From Dyadobacter sp. CY323 (lineage in GTDB: Bacteria; Bacteroidota; Bacteroidia; Cytophagales; Spirosomataceae), in NCBI RefSeq assembly GCF_021390245.1, contig NZ_JAJUXH010000002.1, positions 186,001-250,000 on the forward strand: a DNA stretch of 64,000 bases. Direction: 5' to 3'. The notes beneath the pieces were generated by a model. It had not been told where the DNA came from and did no database searches. It saw only the letters and a program-made list of their open reading frames with translations. Shown piece after piece: positions 26,665 through 35,314 of this stretch; the first letter of the stretch is position 1; every line of letters begins with the position of its first letter. Position numbers and translations under genes: made by a program.

Positions 26665-26684
26665 CCGGGGCTTAAAAGCCCCGG
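26665..26684. repeat. REP-like hairpin, first of a pair
   Basis: CCGGGGCTTAAAAGCCCCGG folds into an 8-9 bp GC-rich stem with a tiny AA-rich loop. A related hairpin in opposite orientation lies 60 bp on, and CAATTG flanks both on the inner side, so the two form one larger inverted pair in the gap between the oxidoreductase and MFS genes. It may attenuate transcription. Confidence 0.6.
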
Positions 26685-26744
26685 CAATTGAAGAAAAAAT
26701 CTATTTATTTTTTTATGTCTGAGACATTAAAAATTAATCAATTG

Positions 26745-26764
26745 CCCCGGGCTTCAGCCCGGGG
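26745..26764. repeat. REP-like hairpin, second of the pair
   Basis: CCCCGGGCTTCAGCCCGGGG is a 9-bp stem with a two-base centre. Together with the hairpin at 26665-26684 it brackets an AT-rich stretch of about 50 bp. The core GGGCTnnAGCCC recurs in the hairpins at 31656 and, loosely, 36062. Confidence 0.6.
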
Positions 26765-26796
26765 ATAAAGGATAAAGCTGGATAAAGATATTTTAA

Positions 26797-28119
26797 ATGA
26801 AAGCTGAGACAATTGCTATTAAAGTTGAAGATTTAACAAAAAGAGAGACTACTATTTCAATCTTTCTGATCGGGGTGATGTTTTTCATATTTGGATTCAT
26901 CTCGTGGGTGAATTCCATTTTGATCCCTTATTTCAAAATTGCCTGTGAGCTAACCAGTTTCCAGGCTTATCTGGTGGCTTTTGCTTTTTACATTGCCTAC
27001 TTTGTGATGTCGGTACCGGCTTCGTTTTTGCTCAGAAAGCTCGGTTTTAAAAAAGGCATGATGCTGGGTTTCTGGGCGATGGCGCTTGGGGCATTCATTT
27101 TTGTACCGGCGGCAATGTCCCGAACGTATGAAATTTTCCTGATGGGTCTTTTCACGATCGGTATCGGGCTTTCCATTTTGCAAACAGCTGCGAATCCGTA
27201 CATTACGATTTTAGGTTCAAAGGATCGGGCTGCCCAACGGATCAGTATCATGGGGATTTGTAACAAAGCGGCGGGGATTTTGTCCCCAATCGTGTTTGCA
27301 GCAGTTATCCTGAAACCTACTGATACTGATTTGTTTAAGCAACTAAGTTCAATGACCGACCTTCAAAGAAGCGCCGCATTGGATGAGCTGATCCAGAGGG
27401 TGATCACGCCATACATTTGTCTCGGAACATTCTTGTTTATATTGGGTTACCTGGTTTACAAATCACCTCTGCCAGAAATTGATACCGAGCACGAAAGCCA
27501 GGATGTGGCGACGGCGAATGCAGGTAAAAACAGCATTTTCCAATTCCCGCATTTGATCCTCGGTGCATTGGCGATTTTCCTGCACGTGGGTACGCAGGTG
27601 ATTGCGATCGATACAATCATCGGGTATGCCAATTCAATGGGCATTGATCTGCTGGAAGCGAAGGTATTCCCATCTTACACGCTTTTCTGTACCATTTGCG
27701 GTTATCTGATCGGGATTACGGTGATTCCAAAATTCATCAGTCAGGTGAATGCATTGCGGATCTGTACCTTGCTTGGGACAATCTTTACATTACTGATCAT
27801 TTTCGCTCATGGACAAATCAATTTTCTGGGTCACGACACCGACATTTCAATCTGGTTTGTGGTCTTACTAGGTCTGGCCAACTCATTGGTGTGGGCGGGA
27901 ATATGGCCGCTGGCACTCGACGATCTCGGAAGGTTCACCAAACTAGGCGCCTCGATCATGATCATGGGCCTCTGCGGAAACGCAATTATGCCATTATTCT
28001 ACGGGTACTTTGCTGATAAACTGGATGTTCGTCAGGCGTACTGGGTGTTGCTGCCTTGTTATTTGTATTTGGTGTTCTATGCGGTGAAGGGGCATAAGTT
28101 GAGGAAGTGGGGGTTTTAG
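26797..28119 (+). CDS. MFS sugar transporter (FucP/GluP-like)
   Basis: A 440-residue inner-membrane permease with about 12 hydrophobic segments. The N-terminal part has the sugar/H+ symporter pattern of the FucP group: FFIFGFISWVNSILIPYFK, then GFKKGMMLGFWAMALGAFIF and LQTAANPYITILG. In Bacteroidota such transporters import monosaccharides (fucose, glucose, N-acetylglucosamine). Its place between exported oxidoreductases and nagA/nagB suggests it imports the product made by the exported enzymes, possibly an N-acetylated or aminated hexose. Long hairpins lie on both sides of the gene. Confidence 0.93.
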   Translation: MKAETIAIKVEDLTKRETTISIFLIGVMFFIFGFISWVNSILIPYFKIACELTSFQAYLVAFAFYIAYFVMSVPASFLLRKLGFKKGMMLGFWAMALGAFIFVPAAMSRTYEIFLMGLFTIGIGLSILQTAANPYITILGSKDRAAQRISIMGICNKAAGILSPIVFAAVILKPTDTDLFKQLSSMTDLQRSAALDELIQRVITPYICLGTFLFILGYLVYKSPLPEIDTEHESQDVATANAGKNSIFQFPHLILGALAIFLHVGTQVIAIDTIIGYANSMGIDLLEAKVFPSYTLFCTICGYLIGITVIPKFISQVNALRICTLLGTIFTLLIIFAHGQINFLGHDTDISIWFVVLLGLANSLVWAGIWPLALDDLGRFTKLGASIMIMGLCGNAIMPLFYGYFADKLDVRQAYWVLLPCYLYLVFYAVKGHKLRKWGF

Positions 28120-28124
28120 CTTTG

Positions 28125-28235
28125 GCTTTTAGCTACTAGCTGTTAGCTATTAGCCTTTATCCACGATTTCAATGTTGATCAAAATACTAAGCAGTAAAAA
28201 AAAGAGCTAACAGCTAAACGCTAATAGCTAAAAGC
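28125..28235. repeat. Imperfect 30-bp inverted repeat built of TAGC words, upstream of nagA
   Basis: The arm at 28125-28154 (GCTTTTAGCTACTAGC...) matches the reverse complement of 28206-28235 at 26 of 30 positions; the loop is 51 bp. Both arms are themselves made of short TTAGC/TAGCT repeats. The right arm ends 8 bp before the nagA start codon, so a fold would mask the translation start. Confidence 0.6.
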
Positions 28236-28243
28236 AAAAAACC

Positions 28244-29455
28244 ATGCGCTTAAAAATCATAAATGCTACCATCATTACCCCCTACCGTTACATTCGAAAC
28301 GGCAGCATTGTCGTGGAAAATGGGGTGATTTTGGAGATTAAAGAGGGGGATATTGATTTTCCGGATTCGGATGTGATTGATGCCGGCGGGAAATATGTAG
28401 CACCAGGTTTTATCGACTTGCACATTCATGGTGGCGGCGGACATGATTTTATGGATGGTACCGTCGATGCCTTTCTCAAAATCGCTGAAACCCATGCGCA
28501 ATATGGAACTACCGCGCTGGTGCCGACGACGCTGACGAGTGAAAAAGAGGATTTGCTGGTTACACTTGATAATTACGAGAAGGCGAATGCGACCAATTTG
28601 TTTGGCGCGCAGTTTCTCGGAATGCATTTAGAGGGGCCGTATTTTGCATTAAGTCAGCGGGGTGCGCAGGACCCGAGATACATTCGCAATCCCGATCCAG
28701 CCGAGTATGAAGAAGTGCTGGCCTATTCTTCGTCGATTACAAGATGGAGTGCGGCTCCCGAGCTACCGGGTGCCATTGATTTTGGAAAAAGATTAAAACA
28801 AAAAGGCATTCTCGCGGCCGTCGCACATACCGATGCCATTTATGAGGAGGTACTTGAAGCTTACGAAAACGGGTACACGCTGGCGACGCATTTATATTCC
28901 GCAATGTCCGGCGTGACGCGGAGGAATGCATTTCGGTATGCGGGTACGATTGAAAGTGCTTTTCTGCTGGATATGGATGTAGAGATCATCGCCGATGGTG
29001 TGCATTTGCCGGCTCCGTTATTGAAACTCATTTATAAAATAAAGGGCCCCGACCGGATCGCATTGATCACCGACGCCATGCGCGCCGCCGGAATGCCGGA
29101 AGGTGAAAGCACGCTGGGCTCATTAAAAAACGGGTTGAAAGTGATTGTGGAAGACGGCGTTGCCAAGTTACCCGACCGCACCTCGTTCGCGGGAAGTGTT
29201 TCGACCGCCGACAGATTGGTGAGGAATATGGTGAAGATGGCAGATGTTTCTTTGCTCGATTCTGTGCGGATGATGACAGCCACGCCGGCGCGCATTATGG
29301 GTGTGGATCAAAAAAAGGGAACTCTGGCAGCCGGAAAGGATGCTGACATTGTGATTTTTGATGAAAATATACAGGTCGAAATGACCATTGTGAAAGGAAA
29401 AATTATTTACGAACAGAAAAACAGGAGTGTTACTACCACAAACTATGAAAGTTGA
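28244..29455 (+). CDS. nagA: N-acetylglucosamine-6-phosphate deacetylase
   Basis: A 403-residue amidohydrolase that removes acetate from GlcNAc-6-phosphate to give glucosamine-6-phosphate in the cytoplasm. The metal-binding and substrate motifs are present: IDLHIHGGGGHDFMDG, LGMHLEGPYF (metal Glu), VAHTDAIYEE, ATHLYSAMSG and the catalytic Asp in ALITDAMRAAGMPEG. Length and order are normal. It overlaps nagB by 11 bp, so the two are translated together. A preceding kinase is not in the window, so how phosphate is added is open. Confidence 0.95.
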   Translation: MRLKIINATIITPYRYIRNGSIVVENGVILEIKEGDIDFPDSDVIDAGGKYVAPGFIDLHIHGGGGHDFMDGTVDAFLKIAETHAQYGTTALVPTTLTSEKEDLLVTLDNYEKANATNLFGAQFLGMHLEGPYFALSQRGAQDPRYIRNPDPAEYEEVLAYSSSITRWSAAPELPGAIDFGKRLKQKGILAAVAHTDAIYEEVLEAYENGYTLATHLYSAMSGVTRRNAFRYAGTIESAFLLDMDVEIIADGVHLPAPLLKLIYKIKGPDRIALITDAMRAAGMPEGESTLGSLKNGLKVIVEDGVAKLPDRTSFAGSVSTADRLVRNMVKMADVSLLDSVRMMTATPARIMGVDQKKGTLAAGKDADIVIFDENIQVEMTIVKGKIIYEQKNRSVTTTNYES

Positions 29456-30221
29456 TCAGCTTGAAATACAGATTTTTGATACAAGAAAAGAAATGGGGGA
29501 AACTGCGGCTAAAATGGTGGCAGAAAAGATCCGTGAAATTCAGGACACAAAGGAATTTGTAAATATCATATTTGCCTCTGCGCCCTCCCAGAACGAGTTT
29601 TTGGCCGCATTGAAAGAAGAAAAAGGAGTGAAATGGGAGAAGATCAATGCATTTCACATGGATGAATATGTGGGCATTGCCGCCGATGCACCGCAGAATT
29701 TCGGCTACTTTCTGAAAGTACGTTTGTTCGATCACGTTCCCGTTCATTCCGTTTCATACCTCGACGGTAACGCAACCGATCTGGAAAAGGAATGCGAACG
29801 TTACTCGAAATTATTGCTGGATAACCCGACGGACATTGTTTGTATGGGAATAGGCGAAAACGGTCACCTTGCATTTAACGACCCGCATGTTGCTTTTTTT
29901 GATGATCCATTGATCGTAAAACAAGTGGAACTGGATCATGCCTGCCGCCAGCAGCAGGTGAATGACGAATGCTTTGATACATTCGACGAAGTACCTGAAA
30001 CGGCATTGACGCTAACAATCCCGACCTTATTGAAAGCCAAATATGCATTCTGCATTGTACCCGGCGAGAAAAAAGCGGATGCGATTTACCATACTGTTGA
30101 AGAAGAAATTCGGGAGGAGTTCCCGTCCACGATCCTCCGCAGACATCCGAATGCCATTTTGTTTATTGACAAAGCAAGTTCAGGGAAACTGAAAGAAATA
30201 TCGTCGTACAGTCAGGCATAG
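29445..30221 (+). CDS. nagB: Glucosamine-6-phosphate deaminase
   Basis: A 258-residue enzyme of the NagB group, which converts glucosamine-6-phosphate to fructose-6-phosphate and ammonia. It shows INAFHMDEYVGI (catalytic Asp and Glu region) and MGIGENGHLAFNDP (ring-opening His loop), plus TIPTLLKAKYAFCIVPGEKK. The ATG at 29445 lies inside the end of nagA. Relative to E. coli NagB the tail is divergent, and an active deaminase on a related amino sugar phosphate cannot be excluded. It completes entry of amino sugars into glycolysis. Confidence 0.92.
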   Translation: MKVDQLEIQIFDTRKEMGETAAKMVAEKIREIQDTKEFVNIIFASAPSQNEFLAALKEEKGVKWEKINAFHMDEYVGIAADAPQNFGYFLKVRLFDHVPVHSVSYLDGNATDLEKECERYSKLLLDNPTDIVCMGIGENGHLAFNDPHVAFFDDPLIVKQVELDHACRQQQVNDECFDTFDEVPETALTLTIPTLLKAKYAFCIVPGEKKADAIYHTVEEEIREEFPSTILRRHPNAILFIDKASSGKLKEISSYSQA

Positions 30222-30266
30222 TTTCGTTTTGAAGCTATCTTGCAACTATTACCTCAATCCATTCAA

Positions 30267-31655
30267 ATGAAAAAAGAACTCTTGACAATCGCTTTATTGA
30301 GCGCAATGGCATTAAATCAGGGATGTAATTCGAAGAAAGAGGAAGCTAAGGAAGAGACGACGAAAAAACCTTTGAGCCTGATCGTTGTAGAACCCGGCCA
30401 CTTTCACGCGGCGCTACTTCAGAAATCGATGTATGCTGATGTCGATTCGGTGGTGCACGTGTATGCGCCGGAAGGTCCGGATGTGAAAGCGTATCTCGAC
30501 AAAGTGGATAAATACAACGCCGCGCCCGAAAATCCGACAAGCTGGAAAGAGGAAGTATATACCGGCACCGATTTTCTGGACAAAATGCTGGCAGACAAGA
30601 AGGGTAATGTGGTGGTTTTGGCCGGAAATAACCAGAAGAAAACGGATTATATCAAAAAATCGGTGGATGCAGGTTTGAATGTATTAGCCGACAAACCAAT
30701 GGCGATCGACGCGGCTGGTTTTGATAAATTGAAAGAAGCATTTGCGAGCGCGGAGAAAAATAAAGTGCTTTTGTACGACATCATGACCGAGCGTTATGAG
30801 ATTACCAATGCATTGCAGCGTGAACTGGCATCATTGCCCGCGATTTTTGGCGAGCTTCAAAAAGGTACTCCTGAGAATCCGGCAGTAATGAAAGAAAGTG
30901 TGCACCATTATTTCAAATACATTTCCGGCGAGCCGCTGGTACGTCCAAGCTGGTTTTTCGACGTGGCGCAGCAGGGTGAAGGAATGGTGGATGTGACCAC
31001 GCACCTCGTGGATCTGGTTCAATGGAGCGCCTTCCCGGATGCGGTTGTAGATTATGAAAAAGATGTGAAATTGCTGGCTACAAAACGTACTGCCACGCAA
31101 TTGACGCCATCTCAATTCAAGCTTGTCACCAAAAACGATAAGTATCCCGACTTTTTGAGCAAAGATGTAAAAGACTCAACATTAAGTGTTTATTCCAATG
31201 GCGAGATCAACTATTCACTGAAAGGTGTGCACGCAAAAGTGTCGGTTCTCTGGAACTTCCAGGCCCCGGAAGGCACCGGCGACACGCATTACTCGATCAT
31301 GAAAGGCTCAAAAGCCAACCTGATCGTCCGTCAGGGTAAAGAGCAGAAATACAAGCCTGTACTTTTCATTGAAAATACCGACAAGTCGAAAGCCTACGAA
31401 GACGGCGTGGCGGCGGCATTCAAATCTGTACAGGATAAGTATCCGGGCGTAGAGCTGAAAAAGATTGCGGCAGGCTGGGAAATCACTATTCCAGCAAAAT
31501 ACGATACCGGCCACGAATCGCACTTCGCGCAGGTTGCCAATAAGTATATGGAGTATTTGAAAGCCGGCAAGCTGCCTGAATGGGAAGTGCCGAATATGAT
31601 TACGAAATATTGGATCACGACAATGGCGCTGAAACAGGCGAAGGGAGGAAAATGA
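30267..31655 (+). CDS. Gfo/Idh/MocA-like oxidoreductase lipoprotein (Oxidoreduct_C type)
   Basis: A 462-residue protein with a lipoprotein signal (MKKELLTIALLSAMALNQGC) that would anchor it to a membrane by Cys20. The N-terminal part resembles a Rossmann fold but begins LIVVEPGHFHAALLQKSMY, a pattern typical of the PF16490-type putative oxidoreductases; NVLADKPMAIDAAGF is the EKP-equivalent. A long C-terminal alpha/beta domain follows. It is the last gene of the cluster, 45 bp after nagB and just before a terminator-like hairpin. Together with the two Tat-exported relatives upstream it makes three exported Gfo/Idh/MocA proteins in one cluster. Confidence 0.88.
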   Translation: MKKELLTIALLSAMALNQGCNSKKEEAKEETTKKPLSLIVVEPGHFHAALLQKSMYADVDSVVHVYAPEGPDVKAYLDKVDKYNAAPENPTSWKEEVYTGTDFLDKMLADKKGNVVVLAGNNQKKTDYIKKSVDAGLNVLADKPMAIDAAGFDKLKEAFASAEKNKVLLYDIMTERYEITNALQRELASLPAIFGELQKGTPENPAVMKESVHHYFKYISGEPLVRPSWFFDVAQQGEGMVDVTTHLVDLVQWSAFPDAVVDYEKDVKLLATKRTATQLTPSQFKLVTKNDKYPDFLSKDVKDSTLSVYSNGEINYSLKGVHAKVSVLWNFQAPEGTGDTHYSIMKGSKANLIVRQGKEQKYKPVLFIENTDKSKAYEDGVAAAFKSVQDKYPGVELKKIAAGWEITIPAKYDTGHESHFAQVANKYMEYLKAGKLPEWEVPNMITKYWITTMALKQAKGGK

Positions 31656-31679
31656 TTCCGTTGGCTAAAGCCGACGGAA
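31656..31679 (+). terminator. GC-rich hairpin right after the cluster's last stop codon
   Basis: TTCCGTTGGCT pairs with AGCCGACGGAA (one G-T wobble) across AA, starting on the base after the TGA. It ends in AA/TT with a short T-rich stretch beyond. It belongs to the same GGCTnnAGCC hairpin type as 26665-26764, so it may be a repeat serving as a terminator. Confidence 0.5.
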
Positions 31680-31693
31680 ATTGACTTTTGTCC

Positions 31694-31751
31694 TGCTGAG
31701 CGGAGTCGAAGCACTTTGCTGGCCAGTAGAGTGCTTCGACTCCGCTCAGCA
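31694..31751. repeat. Long palindromic repeat, copy 1 (TGCTGAGCGGAGTCGAAGCA type)
   Basis: A perfect 22-bp stem (arm 31694-31715, TGCTGAGCGGAGTCGAAGCA plus CT) with a 14-base loop TTGCTGGCCAGTAG. A second copy with the same core, the same loop length and a similar loop sequence is at 42704-42775. It lies in the gap between convergent genes, typical for intergenic palindromic repeats. Confidence 0.8.
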
Positions 31752-31770
31752 TGACAAGTAGCAATTAATT

Positions 31771-32424
31771 CTAAAAAATTGTAACCGCCACCTTCCCAAC
31801 CACTGCCTTTCCAGAAATACCTGACGAGCTGCGTTCCCGCCTTACCTGACTAAGATCCTGTCGATATTCAGCTGAAATTGCCAGCCTGCCCCATTTTGCT
31901 CCTACCGAACCGGACGCAACCGGATTAATTCGATTATATCCAAAAGCATCCCAGGTCACAACGTTCCCAAAACCTTCGACCCGCTGCACAGCCGCAATCA
32001 GCATGTTTGCTCCCAACTTTCCGTCCACAAAAAGCTTTATTTGAGACTTCGGATTAATATACCAACGCATTCCAATGTCGATTGCTCCGCGATGGTGCAT
32101 TTCCTTTGAAATCCATTTCCCAAAAGTCCGGCTTGCTTCTGCAAATACATCGACAGGCATTTTCTTCCGGACATAACCGATTTGTCCGAGCACGGACAAG
32201 TTTGGGTTGAGCACTCGCTCCGCAAAAAAGCCTGTGCCCACCGAACGATACGAAGGAAAGTTTGGAATGTAGCCGCCGGGAAGCGTTTCCCAATTATAAT
32301 ATTCCCTATGATACCAATCTCTGCCGGATTCGGCCTGAATGCCAAATTCCCATTCGGCTTGCTGGGCTTGAACCTGGTAAAAACATCCAGCAATAATTCC
32401 GAGAAGTAGGATAAATGTTTTCAT
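31771..32424 (-). CDS. Outer-membrane beta-barrel-like protein, paralogue A
   Basis: A 217-residue exported protein (signal peptide MKTFILLLGIIAGCFYQVQAQ) made of alternating amphipathic strands, for example WEFGIQAESGRDWYHREYYN, SVLGQIGYVRKK, IDIGMRWYINPKSQIKLFVD and SAEYRQDLSQVRR, as expected for a small outer-membrane barrel. Function is unknown. A clear paralogue of almost the same length is encoded at 35315-35980 (shared RDWYH, HHRGA, RWYxNP, GKLGAN and SAEYRQDL), and the two bracket a subtilase gene and an antitoxin relic. It lies 15 bp after the subtilase stop and may be in its transcript. Confidence 0.75.
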   Translation of the reverse strand: MKTFILLLGIIAGCFYQVQAQQAEWEFGIQAESGRDWYHREYYNWETLPGGYIPNFPSYRSVGTGFFAERVLNPNLSVLGQIGYVRKKMPVDVFAEASRTFGKWISKEMHHRGAIDIGMRWYINPKSQIKLFVDGKLGANMLIAAVQRVEGFGNVVTWDAFGYNRINPVASGSVGAKWGRLAISAEYRQDLSQVRRERSSSGISGKAVVGKVAVTIF

Positions 32425-32439
32425 ATGCGTTTGAGAATG

Positions 32440-34702
32440 TTAGTTTAAAACAATTCTTACTTTTTCGATTCGCTTATTTTTATCGCTACGATAAAGTAAA
32501 TGCAGGTAATATGTCCCACGAGGCAGGTCACCAACGTAAATAGCTATTTTCTGTTGAACAAGTGTTTCTCTCACAAAAATTATCCGGTCAGGTTTTGTTA
32601 AAGTCTCGCTGAATAGCTGAATTTCATACGGTAAGAATTCCTCAATTTCAGTTGAACCGAATTCAAGTGTCAAAAAGTCTTTCGCCGGGTTTGGATAGAC
32701 TTTCAGCATTCCGGATGATAATAAAAATACAAAATCCTCCGCATAATTTCCGCAACTGTTTGTTGCCATCACCTTTACTTTACGATATCCATTTGTCGAA
32801 TTAGCCAGAACATACATTTGCGTACTCGGGCTATTGGGATTGTAAATGTCGACAGCCATATCACCTGAACCCGTGTAGTTATTATAATTGAAAGTAGTTA
32901 ACGGACTAGATGAAGTTGCAGCCAGATTGTAAAGTCCGCCTGCATTTACCGATGCAGTGCTTGTGACCACAGTATTAACTGTCTTGACAATATTGGGATT
33001 TCCCACCCAAAGTGAACGCTTGATGGTTACCGGCGCGCAGGCATTTGGGATGTTCAGAGTTGCGAAAACAGTTGCCGCGCCACTGTACCCGGCTTGGCGA
33101 GTAGCCAGGTTACCAGCCATCGTCAATCCGGCGGATGCAGACCATACCGCAGAGGAGCCTGCTGGAAATTGCGTGAGCGTATAACCTCCGCTAGCACAGA
33201 CAAGGTCTGGCCCTATGATTGGCGCACCTGCCGCTTTTTCAACTGCCCGCAGTGCATTAACCCTGCCGTATCCAAGGTCATTGTTATGTGATAGATCAGA
33301 AAATGAAGATCCATTACCAATCACATAATTATAGCCACCGACTTTATCGCACGTCTCGGCGATGATTTTTCGAATCTGCGTTTGTGTTAGACCTGGGTTT
33401 ACTGAAAGAACCAAAGCTGCGACTCCTGCAACCGATGGTGCCGCCCATGAAGTTGCATTTTCCACAGGCTGATTGTTATACTGGCTTGCATCGACAGTTG
33501 TTACATACGCGCCAGGTGCAGCCACATCGATCCGATGAGTCGGGCCATTAGAACCTTCCCACCGTGTATCGTTTGATTTGGAAGCTCCAACCACCAATAC
33601 ATCCTTGACATTTCCAGGCAATGGCGCCAGATAGTTGAGTCCTTTATTGCCGGAGCTTGTAATCAAAACCGCTCCTTTGCCCCCACGCCCATTTAAAGCG
33701 GCATTGTTGAGAGCAGCTTCGATTATTGGATTTTGATTAACGGGTGCTACACTTGCTGTGATTCCCCAGGACATATTCAAAATGTCGGCATTCTTCACAT
33801 TGACAGCGTGGTTGATGGCGGAAGCAATGTAAGAATCCAGTGTTTCAGTTCGTAAGTTCCCATCTGGCTTTGTCCCAAATGCCCTGATTGGAATGATCTT
33901 GCTATTATAAGCTACCCCCGCAATCCCGATACCATTGTTACCTTTTGCGGCCGCAAAACCTGCGCACCTAGTTCCGTGTTGCTCCTCGCCGGCAACAGTT
34001 CCACCATTTGTACCGAATGTGGTTGCATCAAAGCCTGGAATTAAATTAGGAAGCAAATCAGGGTGATTCAGTTGTACGCCATCGTCAATAATTGCTATTT
34101 TAATGCTTGTGCAACCAGTCGTGATGTCCCAGGCTTCGGGCAATTTCATCTTGGCAAGCCCCCAGTTACTGGCAAATAGAGGATCATTGGGATTTCCGGC
34201 CATTTCAACGAATCGGAGATAGTTCGGTTGCGTGAATTCAAACAGCCCGGTAGCTTCCAGTTTCTCGCAAGCATCAAATGGATTATTGCTTACAAGTTCG
34301 CCACTCAGATAGTAGTTCTTTTCCGAATCCGTATCCTCTGCATCAATCTTCAAATTGTACCCTCGAAATGCATTCAAAATATCCTGGATAGAATTATTTC
34401 CTTTCGGTCTAACGATAATCTGTTCCGATAGTCCAGCGACGTCCTCACCAGATTCATTAACCAGCATCGAAAACCACATAAGCCATATCCGGAATGCTGT
34501 GAATCGGCTCAATGCTTTTTGCTTTCACCGATATTTCTCCCAGTCGAATCTGACTCGCTTCTCTGGCATCTCTGAATTTTACAAGAATCTTCGTCCTACT
34601 GTATCTGATTGGATATCTGGTTTCTTTTGTAGAAAAATAGGTATCCTGAGCGGTAGCTATCTGTTGGATTAGAAATAGCAATAACAGTAAATTCTTAATC
34701 AT
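32440..34702 (-). pseudogene. Subtilisin-family (S8) secreted peptidase, frameshifted after the propeptide start
   Basis: Two frames together make one type IX-secreted subtilase of about 750 residues. The first (34702-34457) supplies the signal peptide MIKNLLLLLFLIQQIATAQ and the start of the prodomain, ending MAYVVFDAG; the second (from about 34460 to 32440) supplies the rest. The catalytic triad is intact: IAIIDDGVQLNHPD (Asp), HGTRCAGFAAA (His) and NATSWAAPSVAG (Ser, in place of the usual GTSMAAP). The tail, from VYPNPAKDFLTLEF, is a type IX sorting domain. One extra base near 34459-34464 (GGTTAATG) breaks the frame, leaving the catalytic part without an export signal. Decay or a sequence error are both possible. 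Confidence 0.82.
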
Positions 34703-34966
34703 AGCGGCAAATAGTTTTAGATTAAACCAAAAAATATCGACCGCTATGTATCTGTTTTTATCTTATTAGGAATTTGCGACTTTTCAATCGGTGGGGCTCA
34801 TTGAACTAACGGATTATAGTATCTAAAATAAGTTTCACACTCAAACTCTATGGGGAAAGCAGCCTACCGAAATGTCGGGCATTTCGTTTCCATCTCCTAG
34901 TTTTCTCTTCTGGCAACACTTGCAAATATGAGCTACCCTGGTATATTTTGCTACTTTCGCAGCACT

Positions 34967-35279
34967 ATGAAACGAGGAATGAGACCTGCCCACCCGGGCG
35001 CATTGATTAAAGAAACAATCGAAGGCTTGCGAGAGGAAACCGGGCATAATTATTAATTATACATTGGCAGAAATCGCAAATGGCTTGGGTGTCACCCGCA
35101 AAACGCTTTCGAATGTTTTAAACGAGCATCAGGGAATCAGCTCAGAAATGTGCGTACGCTTGTCGGAAGCATTTGGCACCAGCGCAGAGTTCTGGCTGGA
35201 TATTCAGCGGAATTATGACCTTTGGCATGCGGAAAGGAATGTCGAGCGCAATACAATCCAGCATTTCCGACCTTTATAA
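34967..35279 (+). pseudogene. HigA-family antitoxin, broken by a 7-bp tandem duplication
   Basis: The frame opens as a HigA antitoxin (MKRGMRPAHPGALIKETIEG) and stops at 35054-35056. The rest of the protein (LAEIANGLGVTRKTLSNVLN, MCVRLSEAFGTSAEFWLDIQ) continues in another frame from 35061. At the junction TAATTAT is present twice in tandem (35047-35053 and 35054-35060); removing one copy restores HNYTLAEIANG without a break. No toxin gene or toxin remnant is visible in the 264 bp upstream (34703-34966, otherwise featureless), so this is a solitary, disrupted antitoxin. Slippage could restore it. Confidence 0.85.
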
Positions 35280-35314
35280 AGCGGAAAACTACAATCGGCC
35301 TGACACTTTGCAAG

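Noticed and set aside
26640..26796. Paired hairpins considered as a CRISPR array
   Set aside because: There are only two palindromic units in opposite orientation with one AT-rich gap, not regularly spaced direct repeats.
14721..31655. Reading this region as a classical polysaccharide utilisation locus
   Set aside because: No SusC/SusD pair or glycosidase occurs here; it fits better as a small-molecule or amino-sugar catabolic cluster.
34841..35047. 68-codon minus-strand frame near the broken HigA gene, considered as a possible toxin
   Set aside because: It is antisense to the HigA start and has no toxin motif; no toxin remnant was found in 34703-34966.
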